Positions 1 through 7,361 are shown, numbered from the stretch's first letter. The stretch is DNA of 37,577 bases from Prochlorococcus sp. AG-402-B05 (GCA_003279635.1 QCHK01000015.1:1-37577); one strand, 5' to 3'. Notes: generated from the sequence alone by a model not told the origin. Made by a program: numbers and translations.

Positions 1-99
1 ATTGCTGAAAGACTCAATGGCTACGCAGCATTTGTTGGATGCTGGGCACTCATCGGTGCATATCTAACAACAGGTCAAATCATTCCAGGTGTTGTTTAA
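1..99 (+). CDS. hli: High-light-inducible (Hli) protein, 3' end only
   Basis: This is the last 32 codons of a gene cut by the window start. The visible protein has the core ERLNGYAAFVG followed by a hydrophobic helix and the tail TGQIIPGVV, which is the Hli/Scp (one-helix LHC-like) pattern. Hli proteins are thylakoid proteins that bind chlorophyll and carotenoid and protect the photosystems under excess light. The usual Arg of the ExxNGR chlorophyll motif is Tyr here (NGY). It is very similar to the next gene, so the two are tandem paralogs. Its TAA overlaps the next ATG as TAATG, which suggests translational coupling. Confidence 0.9.
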   Translation: MAERLNGYAAFVGCWALIGAYLTTGQIIPGVV

Positions 100-245
100 T
101 GACTACTCAAAACAACAAAAGCAGAAACATTGATCCTGAAAAGGTTACTGCTGAAAGGCTTAACGGCTATGCAGCATTTTTTGGATGCATTGCTCTAGTT
201 GGTGCTTATGCAACAACCGGTCAAATCATTCCAGGTTTTGTTTAA
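99..245 (+). CDS. hli: High-light-inducible (Hli) protein
   Basis: The 48-residue protein has a short polar N-terminus, the core AERLNGYAAFFG at about residues 18-29, one membrane helix, and the end TGQIIPGFV. This is the compact Hli form. The start at 99 is chosen because the ATG overlaps the stop of the upstream hli (TAATG) and the protein then has family length; an upstream extension to 39 lies inside the previous gene. The Arg of ExxNGR is Tyr. It sits second in a three-gene coupled hli array, so co-transcription is likely. Confidence 0.92.
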   Translation: MTTQNNKSRNIDPEKVTAERLNGYAAFFGCIALVGAYATTGQIIPGFV

Positions 246-364
246 TGGAAAGCAATTTCTGGAAGACAGCTGAAATAATGAATGGTCGTCTTGCGATGAT
301 GGGCCTTCTTGCAGCTGTAGTTAACTACGGATTCACAGGCTGGATTATTCCAGGTTTCGTTTAA
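245..364 (+). CDS. hli: High-light-inducible (Hli) protein, very short
   Basis: The 39-residue protein contains the canonical motif AEIMNGRLAMMG at about residues 9-20, a single helix, and the end TGWIIPGFV. Unlike the two preceding Hli proteins it keeps the Arg and Met of the chlorophyll-binding motif. The ATG overlaps the previous stop as TAATG. Photoprotective pigment binding in thylakoids is inferred from the family. It is the third gene of the coupled hli array. Confidence 0.93.
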   Translation: MESNFWKTAEIMNGRLAMMGLLAAVVNYGFTGWIIPGFV

Positions 365-382
365 TTTTACTCTATTATTAAA

Positions 383-493
383 ATGTCCTTAAGTTATTGG
401 GTTCGCGCAGAAGTAGACGATCTACTTAATGAAGATACTTTCTTCGACTTCTCAGATTATTCATGTCTCTTGGAAGATACTGATTGGGCATAA
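383..493 (+). CDS. Small acidic hypothetical protein
   Basis: This 36-codon frame begins with an ATG 18 bp after the last hli gene, on the same strand. The product starts MSLSYWVRAEVDDLL and is strongly acidic (many Asp and Glu) and aromatic, ending DTDWA. I do not recognise the family. Its spacing suggests it is the fourth member of the hli transcript. Reality is inferred from position and composition only. Confidence 0.6.
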   Translation: MSLSYWVRAEVDDLLNEDTFFDFSDYSCLLEDTDWA

Positions 494-512
494 GTATTTG
501 TAAGATCTGACA

Positions 513-635
513 ATGGAGACACAATTGGTTCATTGTCAATTATGCAAAAAAAAGACTGCAGAAACTTTATGGCGAAGAAAAGGCTTGATTATGTGCAAGC
601 AATGTTTAGATAAACTTCAGCGAATGAAATCTTGA
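513..635 (+). CDS. Small CxxC...CxxC (zinc-ribbon-like) protein
   Basis: This 40-residue basic protein starts METQLVHCQLCKKKT and has two CxxC knuckles, CQLC at residues 8-11 and CKQC at about 28-31, spaced as in a small zinc ribbon. Zinc binding is inferred from the four cysteines. It follows the hli genes by about 150 bp in the same direction. The partner is unknown; RNA, DNA or protein binding are all possible. Confidence 0.6.
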   Translation: METQLVHCQLCKKKTAETLWRRKGLIMCKQCLDKLQRMKS

Positions 636-1087
636 CTTTCTAAGCTTTCCTTTCTTTCGTTTATATAACTCTAGGGTTAATTATATTTTTCTCCATAATT
701 TAGTATAATTAATATGATCATTTTTTTTTACTCTAATCTGATTTAATAATTTAAGAACTTAGTTTTCGCTTATAGACAAGTTCAAGTCAATTTGAAGTTT
801 ATTTCCTTACGTTACTTTCATCTGATTAAAATTTATTTATAGTTTTAAGTTTTCAATCTTTGAAGATTTCATTTAAATCATACATAACAAATATTATTTA
901 AAAAACTTTTTTACCTTTTTAAGTATTGTTATTTTGGCCTCTCACGATTCTTTTCTTGTGGTCTTTTTTGTCTGATATAGTAGTTTAGTCTTAGACTGAA
1001 CAAATTGAAGAAATAGGGCTCTAAAATATTCGTTACTTTTAAAGTATGTGGGCTTACAGTTTTTAATTTGGGAAAGTTTGAAATCTA
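636..1087. other. AT-rich intergenic region, 452 bp
   Basis: No credible coding frame was seen. The stretch is very AT-rich with several T-runs. Near 983-1001 there is an almost perfect 19-nt palindrome, listed separately. A 22-nt segment at 821-842 recurs exactly at 9650-9671. Confidence 0.5.
983..1001. promoter_or_regulatory. Near-perfect palindrome, possible operator or hairpin
   Basis: GTTTAGTCT is followed by one base and then AGACTGAAC. The arms are complementary except for one pair that would be G:U in RNA. A TATAGT-like -10 element lies just upstream on the plus strand. It lies between the hli cluster and a convergent small gene. A regulator-binding site is possible; the arrangement has no loop long enough for a normal terminator. 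Confidence 0.3.
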
Positions 1088-1288
1088 TTAAATTTCAATC
1101 AATAGAAAATTACAATGGCTAACTTCCATTATTAGCAGATTAATAGCATTATCTAATTCTTCTTCTGTATGAAATCCTAATACTTCCGCTGTTTCTAAGC
1201 CTAGAGAGCTGAAGTCTGGTTCTATTCCAAATGGCTCTATGTTGTCTAAACTACCAACTATGTCTTCTAGTTCCTCTAACTCATACAT
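1088..1288 (-). CDS. Acidic hypothetical protein, 66 aa
   Basis: The product begins MYELEELEDIVGSLDN and is very acidic in its first half, with a leucine/isoleucine-rich end. No domain or membrane segment is recognised. It is followed upstream on the same strand by the two related genes at 1330 and 1652, so the three may form a small minus-strand run. Confidence 0.5.
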   Translation of the reverse strand: MYELEELEDIVGSLDNIEPFGIEPDFSSLGLETAEVLGFHTEEELDNAINLLIMEVSHCNFLLIEI

Positions 1289-1329
1289 GATATTTTAAAA
1301 ATTATTTTAATATTTTTCTAACGAAAAAT

Positions 1330-1584
1330 TTAAGAAACTTCAAGTTTGAAACCTTTATCTAGAAGTTGTTGATATGTGAGTCTTGCTTGAAACGCAAGTA
1401 TCTCAATAGGTTCTTTGTCGTCTCTTTGCATGATAAAAAAGTGGTTGTCTTCACCTTTTCTAGCAAAAATGACAATTTCAGATCCTCTTACTAGTCTCCA
1501 GTTTTCCTGATTCTTATGCTCAGACAATGGTCCTAAATCCCATGGGGCCTTCTCTGGATACTTTTCTCTTTTTACCCTTGGCAT
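1330..1584 (-). CDS. Hypothetical protein of the PWDL/TYQ pair, copy 1
   Basis: The 84-residue soluble protein contains EKYPEKAPWDLG near the N-terminus, FIMQRDDKEP in the middle and ARLTYQQLLDKGF near the end. The same landmarks occur in the same order in the gene at 1652-1906, so the two are tandem paralogs. I do not recognise a named family. The alternation of aromatic and charged residues suggests a small beta-rich domain, which is inference. The start ATG follows the stop of the neighbour by about 65 bp. Confidence 0.65.
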   Translation of the reverse strand: MPRVKREKYPEKAPWDLGPLSEHKNQENWRLVRGSEIVIFARKGEDNHFFIMQRDDKEPIEILAFQARLTYQQLLDKGFKLEVS

Positions 1585-1651
1585 GTACTAAAAGTGACTA
1601 TATCTTTAAGCCTACACTTATGCTCTTCAACGTCAAGAATTAGTTTTTTAA

Positions 1652-1906
1652 TCATGAAAAGGCAGCCAATGAATATCCCTCGTCAAACAATCTTTGGTAA
1701 GTAAATCTAGCTTCATATTCTTTATATGCCTTTCTTTTACCATCATTTCTTTGTATGTATACATACTTATTATCTATACGACTCCTTGTGAATGTATAAA
1801 CGATGTCTGCCTTGGAGAGCATCCATTTAATTGATTTGTATTTATTTTGATCGATAGCTGTTAAATCCCATGGGATATTCTCGGGATATTTTTCTTGTAT
1901 GGTCAT
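1652..1906 (-). CDS. Hypothetical protein of the PWDL/TYQ pair, copy 2
   Basis: The product starts MTIQEKYPENIPWDLT and carries YIQRNDGKRK and ARFTYQRLFDEGY, matching the paralog at 1330-1584. The ATG at 1906 is preferred because the N-terminus then aligns with the paralog; an in-frame ATG at 1921 would add five hydrophobic residues. Function is unknown. Conservation of the same spaced motifs in both copies argues that both are real genes. Confidence 0.65.
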   Translation of the reverse strand: MTIQEKYPENIPWDLTAIDQNKYKSIKWMLSKADIVYTFTRSRIDNKYVYIQRNDGKRKAYKEYEARFTYQRLFDEGYSLAAFS

Positions 1907-1921
1907 TAAAAAAGATATCAT

Positions 1922-2272
1922 TTTTTAATTTATGGTATAAAAACCTTGTAGACCTGAGAATAAATACTGTTTTTGCTTAAAAAATATCTATTTGATAATG
2001 ATTTATTCAATTTAGAAAATAATTTTATTGTTTGCAAGAATTGAAAAGATATCTACCCATACAAAATTATTCTCTTGTCCAACCCGAAGGGATCATTTTA
2101 ATCCATATATTAAATTTATTAAGACGTCACCTAATCACTTCTTAGGAAATGCTCCACATTATTGGTGATTTAAATTAAATATTTTTTCATTTCCTTATTC
2201 CTTTTTTCATATTGATATGAGATAAAAATTTTGTTTCATTGATTTCTTAAGAAAAAAAGTTAATGAAGCGAC
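1922..2272. other. Intergenic region, about 350 bp
   Basis: I see no coding frame, tRNA or clear terminator here. It lies between divergently oriented genes (minus at 1652, plus at 2273), so promoters for both should be present, but no element stands out from the AT-rich background. Confidence 0.4.
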
Positions 2273-2905
2273 TTGGCTCGACATCTTCCTATTGATATAT
2301 ATATGAGATTACTAGGACTAGATAAGGATTGTTTCTCTAGCTGGTGGGCAAAGTTACCAGAGGGATCGACTATGGTTGTACAGCCAAAAATCGATGGGTT
2401 CGCTATAGGTCTGAGATATAAATATGGACAATTAGTAGATGCGTATTCTCGTGAGGATAGTGAGATTATTGAAAACATTAGGAATATTAATGCTATTCCT
2501 TTGAGTATTGATGACTCTCTTAAAGTTGAAGTCGAGTTGGAGGGAGTTTTATATACACCTTTTTCTAATTCAAAGATTTCACTAGAGCAATTGCTTTCGA
2601 ACTCTTTCTCGAAAATTGACAATAGTACCTCTGTGTTATTTAAAGCATTCCAAATTTTCTGCTCAACAGGTGATGAATTGTCAGATTTGACCCAACTTCA
2701 ACACTGGGGTTTTGAGGTCCCCATAACTCTAAGAACTGATGATCCTAGGCAGGTCAAGCGATGGCATTCTCAATGGATCAAGAATAAATTGTTTTCAAAT
2801 CTTCCTACCAATGGAATCGTCGCTAAATGTAATTCCTCTTTGACCAAGAATTTTTTGGGTGTTAGTCCTTCCTCTCCTAATTGGGCTATGGCTTTAACTA
2901 GATAA
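2273..2905 (+). CDS. Stand-alone NAD+-dependent DNA ligase adenylation-domain fragment
   Basis: The 210-residue protein resembles only the nucleotidyltransferase core of LigA. Residues 37-42 are QPKIDG (motif I, catalytic Lys39). Residues about 86-94 (EVELEGVLY) occupy the motif III position, keeping Glu and Gly. Residues about 178-185 (PTNGIVAK) match motif IV DGVVIK. GVSPSSPNWAMALTR at the end matches LigA's G(F/V)TSRAPRWAIAYKF, but the motif V Lys is Thr and the protein stops there. The N-terminal NAD+-binding domain Ia, OB fold, zinc finger, HhH and BRCT domains are absent, so joining nicks with NAD+ alone looks unlikely. The frame opens with TTG; an in-frame ATG lies at 2303. It may be a decayed ligase, a regulator or an AMP-transfer enzyme. 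Confidence 0.75.
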   Translation: MARHLPIDIYMRLLGLDKDCFSSWWAKLPEGSTMVVQPKIDGFAIGLRYKYGQLVDAYSREDSEIIENIRNINAIPLSIDDSLKVEVELEGVLYTPFSNSKISLEQLLSNSFSKIDNSTSVLFKAFQIFCSTGDELSDLTQLQHWGFEVPITLRTDDPRQVKRWHSQWIKNKLFSNLPTNGIVAKCNSSLTKNFLGVSPSSPNWAMALTR

Positions 2906-3042
2906 ATGCTTGATTAATCATTTTGATTGTAGATTTGAACGTGTTCTTGTCGTTTTTTATAGTCTCGATTCAGTTATCGTTATTTATATTGCCAAATAAG
3001 CTTAATGAAAATATTCTCTATTTAATTGCTCCTATTCTTAAT

Positions 3043-3228
3043 ATGTCCTTTACTGACAAGCAAATGTTTGAAGCAATAGAGGCAAATGCGGATGTCAAGC
3101 TCTGTTTTGAAAGAATTTCTTTCGCATGTAACGAGTTAAAAAGTAAGACCGGTTGCCCTAATGATGATGTTGATCGATTCCTTGAATTTGCTATTGGAAA
3201 GTGGGCTGATCCCTATTCAAAAACCTAA
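3043..3228 (+). CDS. Small C-x8-C family protein, member 1
   Basis: The 61-residue protein starts MSFTDKQMFEAIEAN and contains FACNELKSKTGCPNDD. It shares the pattern C-x2-L-(K/Q)-x2-T-x-C with genes at 14174 and 20335. The ATG at 3043 is preferred over an upstream TTG extension that only adds hydrophobic low-complexity sequence. It is probably soluble and helical. Function is unknown; the paired cysteines could bind metal or form a disulfide. Confidence 0.6.
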   Translation: MSFTDKQMFEAIEANADVKLCFERISFACNELKSKTGCPNDDVDRFLEFAIGKWADPYSKT

Positions 3229-3393
3229 TATATAAATTATTGCTAATATTCTCGATTTTGATAAGGTTTGATCTTTTTATTTTATTTTATCTTTATCCAT
3301 AAAGCTGATAAGATTTTTTTATTAGGAAATAGTAAGTAAATTAATTTCCTATTCTTTTTGAATAGAACTTATATATTGTTTTTTGTTGGAGTA

Positions 3394-3639
3394 ATGAATA
3401 ATTTTATCTCTAAAATTTATTTAGGACTTCTGGCTGTAGGTATTACCACAATATCTCTTCTTTTATTCCCTATTTCTAAGCAAGCATCAAGCTTAAAACG
3501 ATGCTTAAGAAAAACATCGAATACATTGAGTCAAGTCAAAGCTGTAAAGAAGATGAATGATGAGAGTAAGGAAGTTTTATCAGTGATGATATGTAATGGA
3601 GCTGTATTTGAACCCAAATTTAAGTCGAATATTCAATAA
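3394..3639 (+). CDS. Small membrane-anchored hypothetical protein
   Basis: The 81-residue product starts MNNFISKIYLGLL, has one hydrophobic segment at about residues 7-25, then a basic soluble tail containing KRCLRKTSN. The ATG at 3394 is chosen over a TTG at 3358. No family is recognised. An N-terminal anchor with the tail on the basic (cytoplasmic) side is inferred. Confidence 0.45.
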   Translation: MNNFISKIYLGLLAVGITTISLLLFPISKQASSLKRCLRKTSNTLSQVKAVKKMNDESKEVLSVMICNGAVFEPKFKSNIQ

Positions 3640-4278
3640 AATTTGGTCATTTATTTCCAGATAATTTGATTTCCATCCTATTCAAAAAAATCATTTCTAT
3701 AGCTCTTAGTCTGTTTTAATAAGATTAATAATTCTAAAGGTAAGGTTCAAAGTAATTATTTCTTGTCGATACTGGGAATTTAATAGAAAACCTAACAATA
3801 TAGTAAATGTTAAAGGATGTATATAGATGCAGTACAAATCAGAGGGATTTTATGAGATATTCATTTTTTGTTGTAATAAGTAATTTTTTCTGATTCAAGC
3901 TATAACAATTATTCAAAATCATAGCTTTATATATTGAACAATTTGATTATATGAACTTTTCAATTCGCTCTTAGCAGTCTTTAACGATGCATAGATTTTT
4001 CCTTATTTTATAAATATATCCTGCTATTGCTTGCGATTGGGCGATTTCTAATAGCTAAATGATCTTTGGAATCATTTAATTTACAACATGCCAAAAAGGA
4101 CCTTTCCTATAAATCAATCGACTTATCCATGAATAATTTTCCGTATAACCTTGAATTCTTGAGTTTAATCTAGTTGCTTCTGTTCCCATTATTTTTAGCT
4201 TTAATGTCTAGGACTAATGTAAATATTGTAAGTTTGTTAATTATAAGTTAGTATTATAAGTACAACCATTTATTTATC
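3640..4278. other. Long intergenic region, about 640 bp
   Basis: There is no convincing gene. A 28-codon ATG frame at 3807 is too weak to call. An 8-bp perfect hairpin lies at 4056-4078 (TAAATGAT, 7-nt loop, ATCATTTA). The last 80 bp before the cyAbrB gene probably hold its promoter. A small RNA could be hidden here but I cannot show one. Confidence 0.4.
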
Positions 4279-4635
4279 ATGCTCACTGGTAAGGATTTAT
4301 TAGCCAAGGTCAAGGACTTGGGAGATGTCTCAAAATCTGATCTTGTTAAAGCTTGTGGATATGTTTCCACAAAGAAAGGAGGCGGAGAGCGTCTTAACTA
4401 TACTGCTTTTTACGAAGCACTTCTAGAAGCTAAAGGTGTAAACCTAGCGGCTGAAAGTGCTGGTGGTATTGGTAAAGGTGGAAGAAAGCTTAGTTATGTG
4501 GCTACCGTCCAAGGAAATGGAAACCTATTGATAGGAAAGGCCTATACAGCTCTTTTAGATCTCAAACCTGGTGATAATTTTGAGATTAAAATGGGACGTA
4601 AAGGATTCCGTTTGGTTCCAGAAGGAGAAGGTTAA
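4279..4635 (+). CDS. cyAbrB-type (AbrB-like) transcriptional regulator
   Basis: The 118-residue protein matches the cyanobacterial AbrB family: an N-terminal segment starting MLTGKDLLAKVKDLG, then VKACGYVSTKKGG, FYEALLEAKGVNL, GRKLSYVATVQGNGNLLIG at about residues 67-85, and LKPGDNFEIKMGRKGFRLV at the C-terminus. cyAbrB proteins bind DNA and influence carbon/nitrogen balance genes in cyanobacteria, which is family knowledge. The gene stands alone, with long untranslated DNA upstream and a strong terminator downstream, so it is monocistronic. Confidence 0.93.
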   Translation: MLTGKDLLAKVKDLGDVSKSDLVKACGYVSTKKGGGERLNYTAFYEALLEAKGVNLAAESAGGIGKGGRKLSYVATVQGNGNLLIGKAYTALLDLKPGDNFEIKMGRKGFRLVPEGEG

Positions 4636-4668
4636 TCTTTTAAAAACTGAATCAAAACATTTAGATTT

Positions 4669-4702
4669 AGCCGAGAAGCATATCTGCCTCTCGGCTTTTT
4701 TA
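4669..4702 (+). terminator. Rho-independent terminator of the cyAbrB gene
   Basis: A perfect 8-bp GC-rich stem (AGCCGAGA pairing with TCTCGGCT) with a 12-nt loop is followed directly by a T-run. It begins 33 bp after the stop codon. It is the clearest terminator in the window. Confidence 0.92.
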
Positions 4703-5222
4703 TTTGCTAAATGTTCCTTGTTAAATTTATCTGATTACTCATCTATATTTTATTTACCTAACAAGATCTTTCTTCTCTTTTTTACAGCTTTTTCCTTATT
4801 CTACTTAGAGGACTCTTCCTTTTTACGCGACTTTTTTTTTGCCTTTTAATGAAATTTTGATTTTTTTCTCAAATATAATTGCAGATACCATTTGAAATTT
4901 TATGTTTTTTTGTAGTTTCTTGATTCTTTCACAAGTGAATTTTAAGTGTGATAGTTTTTTCTTTTGATGATTTTCTTCATCATAAAATCTTGGGCCTTTA
5001 TTATTCTAGATCGATTTCATTTGAGATAAACCCTTGTCCAGCATTCCATTTCCTGGACATGACCCTTTTATTTGATCAGGTATATACTCTTTTTTATTTT
5101 GTCTCTAATTAATTATATTCACATTCTGAGATCTAATTTCGTTATCCTTATGACCTTGTACGCATCTTTAATTCTTGTTTGATCCGCTTTATGACGAAAT
5201 CGTTACTAATACTTCGGACTTA
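4703..5222. other. Intergenic region, about 520 bp
   Basis: No gene is supported. A plus-strand frame running to 4849 is mostly the terminator and poly-T sequence. A 7-bp inverted repeat (TGTCCAG, 11-nt spacer, CTGGACA) lies at 5035-5059 and is listed separately. Confidence 0.4.
5035..5059. repeat. Inverted repeat TGTCCAG / CTGGACA
   Basis: The two 7-nt arms are perfectly complementary with an 11-nt spacer in otherwise AT-rich DNA. It may be a transcript hairpin or a protein-binding site. There is no T-run immediately after it on the plus strand. Confidence 0.4.
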
Positions 5223-5390
5223 ATGGTTTATATAGTTCGACATTTTTTTATTGAGCTCTTTTTACCATTATCTATTTTTGTTGCTGTAATGCTTACTCTT
5301 TTTGTGAATTGGAATTGGATACCTATTTCAAGTATTGAGCGTAAGAGAGGCATTAGTCTTGAGGATGTTAAAAAGCATCTATTTATATAA
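5223..5390 (+). CDS. Small single-pass membrane protein
   Basis: From the ATG at 5223 the 55-residue product begins MVYIVRHFFIELFLPLS, has one transmembrane helix at about residues 9-28, and ends with a charged tail containing SIERKRGISLEDVKKHLF. A TTG start at 5175 would add 16 polar residues. The family is not recognised. The tail is probably cytoplasmic. Confidence 0.5.
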   Translation: MVYIVRHFFIELFLPLSIFVAVMLTLFVNWNWIPISSIERKRGISLEDVKKHLFI

Positions 5391-5463
5391 GTTAACTTTT
5401 AATATTATTTGGCATCCATACTTGTTGATTAGATTCCTTCGTAAGTATTCAAATAACTAAACA

Positions 5464-5568
5464 TCATCTTATATTTCTTGTTTTAGCTTGAATTCCAAAA
5501 TATATGGATAAGCCGATCAAAAGAATAACTAGTAATGAACTGCTACTCCCTAGGATTTCTATAAGCAT
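5464..5568 (-). CDS. Putative 34-aa single-pass membrane peptide
   Basis: This short ATG frame encodes MLIEILGSSSSLLVILLIG, then a Tyr/Phe-containing segment and a basic end (AKTRNIR). It looks like the one-helix subunits typical of photosynthetic complexes, with a positive-inside C-terminus. I cannot match it to a named Psb, Psa or Pet subunit. No Shine-Dalgarno motif is obvious. The call rests on length, hydrophobicity and charge pattern. Confidence 0.45.
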   Translation of the reverse strand: MLIEILGSSSSLLVILLIGLSIYFGIQAKTRNIR

Positions 5569-5892
5569 ATTTAGCTAAGATATCTAATATCTTATTTTAC
5601 ATATCTCAACTCGTCCTAGGTATTGGATGTATCCTCTCATCAACTGATGTTACAAATGGAATATAAAATGGATAGTGGTTTCACACTTCACCAATTATTC
5701 AAGGGCAGTCTAGGCCAAAGCATAAATTAATTATTACTAATTGAGAAATCGTCAGATGGCTCAAAGTTTATAAATAAAAACTTTCTGTCAATTAATCCTA
5801 TTTTATATATATAAAATAAGCATTTATTGTATTTGGAATTAATCTCAAACAATTAAAATTTAAAATATTTGTTGAACTATGAATTCAGTTAG
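5569..5892. other. Intergenic region with AT palindrome, about 324 bp
   Basis: No gene was found. It carries a perfect 20-nt palindrome of A and T only at 5799-5818 (arms TATTTTATAT and ATATAAAATA). It lies between two minus-strand genes, so it may hold the promoter of the 34-aa peptide gene. Confidence 0.4.
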
Positions 5893-6294
5893 TCAGAAAA
5901 ATTGACTATTTTCGCCAACTGGACGCCATACTTTTCCTTTTAATGTCAGTGATAATCGTCTTCCCCATAAAAGGAATGGGAATAAAAAATTAGTCATCTT
6001 GTTAGAGGTGAAAATAATCCTGAGTACTTCTAAAAGTGAGTCGCTTGGCTCCTTGATCTCAGAGCAAATCCAATTAATTGCATCCGGACCATGCATGATA
6101 TTTTCATTCTTGATAAGAATTGCTCCTTTATTCAAATCATATCCTTGATTATAGAGTTGAGTTAATAAGGCTAGATTTTTTCTTCCATCTAAAATTTGGA
6201 ATTCTGGAAGACAGCTTTTTAATTCAATTAATTGTGCAAAGTGATTGCAAAATGGACACTCACCATCATATATAAATAAACTTTTATCTGACAT
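5893..6294 (-). CDS. DCC-family thiol-disulfide oxidoreductase-like protein (DUF393)
   Basis: The 133-residue protein starts MSDKSLFIYDGECPFC, which is the DxxCxxC signature of the DUF393/DCC family, with the cysteines at residues 13 and 16. A thioredoxin-like fold is known for the family; redox activity is inferred. Later segments include GPDAINWIC and a hydrophobic stretch FLFPFLLWGRR. It is near the usual family length. The gene stands alone between long AT-rich gaps. Confidence 0.88.
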   Translation of the reverse strand: MSDKSLFIYDGECPFCNHFAQLIELKSCLPEFQILDGRKNLALLTQLYNQGYDLNKGAILIKNENIMHGPDAINWICSEIKEPSDSLLEVLRIIFTSNKMTNFLFPFLLWGRRLSLTLKGKVWRPVGENSQFF

Positions 6295-6580
6295 GATTAA
6301 TTATTGATATTACTATTGTACAATCACTAAGTCTGAAAACGTGTCAAAAAAGATAAAAATTTGAGATGAAGCCTAAAAAAAAAGTAGAAAGCATATTTTT
6401 AGATAAGATATATTGGTTTTTGTCTTAATTCCAAATTAATGGACAAATGAACTAGATATATATTAGTGAAGTAAAATATAAAAAAATATTACCCATTAAT
6501 AAATTTATTTATAGATTTATATTAACTTATACTTTTAGTTGATAACTTATTCATATTTATTAACCGTATGATTCTTGGCT

Positions 6581-6748
6581 TCAGCTTTTGAAAACGTTGC
6601 TCTTTACATTCTCTTCTTGTATCTGAGGTCGTAATAAAGACATAGGAAGTGCTGTTACTATTGCGAATGCAAGAACAAGAATTAAATCTGTTGTAAAATG
6701 GCTTATGCCTAGCTCTGAGTGAGCAAGAGCAAAGTTCAGCAATGACAT
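6581..6748 (-). CDS. Small single-pass membrane protein
   Basis: From the ATG at 6748 the 55-residue product starts MSLLNFALAHSELG, has a transmembrane helix at about residues 18-36 (LILVLAFAIVTALPMSLL), and ends polar. Upstream DNA in the same frame to 6832 encodes an unlikely Tyr-rich extension, so the inner start is preferred. A GGAG lies about 18 nt upstream. Function is unknown. Confidence 0.5.
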   Translation of the reverse strand: MSLLNFALAHSELGISHFTTDLILVLAFAIVTALPMSLLRPQIQEENVKSNVFKS

Positions 6749-6981
6749 TTTGTTGTATTCAATACTCCTCAATTTTATTTTATATTGTAAATAAATATAT
6801 ATTGTGTAGTAAAAATTATTGCTCCAACACAATAAGATTTTGCTAATAGTTGATAACTATATATTTACTCATTCATCTCTAACCTTTTAATGAATTGTTG
6901 GTTAGAAACCTCATTTCTACTAAAAGTACTTTAGTATTTATAAAACAAGATTTTGGGACGGATTCGTTCATAAGGGACATT

Positions 6982-7215
6982 ATGTTGAAAATCGTTGCCT
7001 ATGTTCGTTATTCAAATGCATCAATAATGTTTGATTGGCATATCTTTTTGGGTGTGATCATTATTCTTATACTTTGTGGAATCTTGATATTTCAAAACCA
7101 AATTTGGGAGGAGGAAGACTATTCAAGAAATAAAAAATGGTACAAATGGAAATCTTCTGCTATTAAGGCAAATAAAGGAGATTTAACTGGGATCTACCCA
7201 AGATCAAAAGAATAA
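6982..7215 (+). CDS. Small single-pass membrane protein
   Basis: From the ATG at 6982, preceded by AGGGA at suitable spacing, the 77-residue product has a membrane helix (HIFLGVIIILILCGILIF) followed by a charged tail with EEEDYSRNKKWYKWK and the end GIYPRSKE. A shorter start at 7027 gives 62 residues and keeps the helix. No family is recognised. Reality is supported by coherent membrane-protein composition. Confidence 0.5.
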   Translation: MLKIVAYVRYSNASIMFDWHIFLGVIIILILCGILIFQNQIWEEEDYSRNKKWYKWKSSAIKANKGDLTGIYPRSKE

Positions 7216-7361
7216 TCTAATACGATTTCCTGTTTCTCTAACTATTTAGTCTTAATCTCATCCTTTTGGATAACTGGTTTTTGGGTTTAACATAATTCTT
7301 GCTTGTCGAAGCGAAACAAGATAAAAAGAGAAAATAGATTGTGTGTCTCTTTAGCTCAGAT

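Noticed and set aside
2260-2622. 120-codon minus-strand frame over the ligase-like gene
   Set aside because: It overlaps a frame with clear ligase motifs; its Ser-rich composition is typical of antisense translation.
3807-3893. 28-codon ATG frame in the gap before cyAbrB
   Set aside because: It is short, lacks a ribosome-binding site and does not resemble any known small protein.
4571-4849. Plus-strand open frame of 92 codons after the cyAbrB start of its tail
   Set aside because: It overlaps the cyAbrB 3' end in another frame and runs through the terminator and poly-T DNA; its product is Phe-rich low-complexity.
6366-6428. 20-codon Lys-rich ATG frame
   Set aside because: It is too short and homopolymer-driven to support a gene call.
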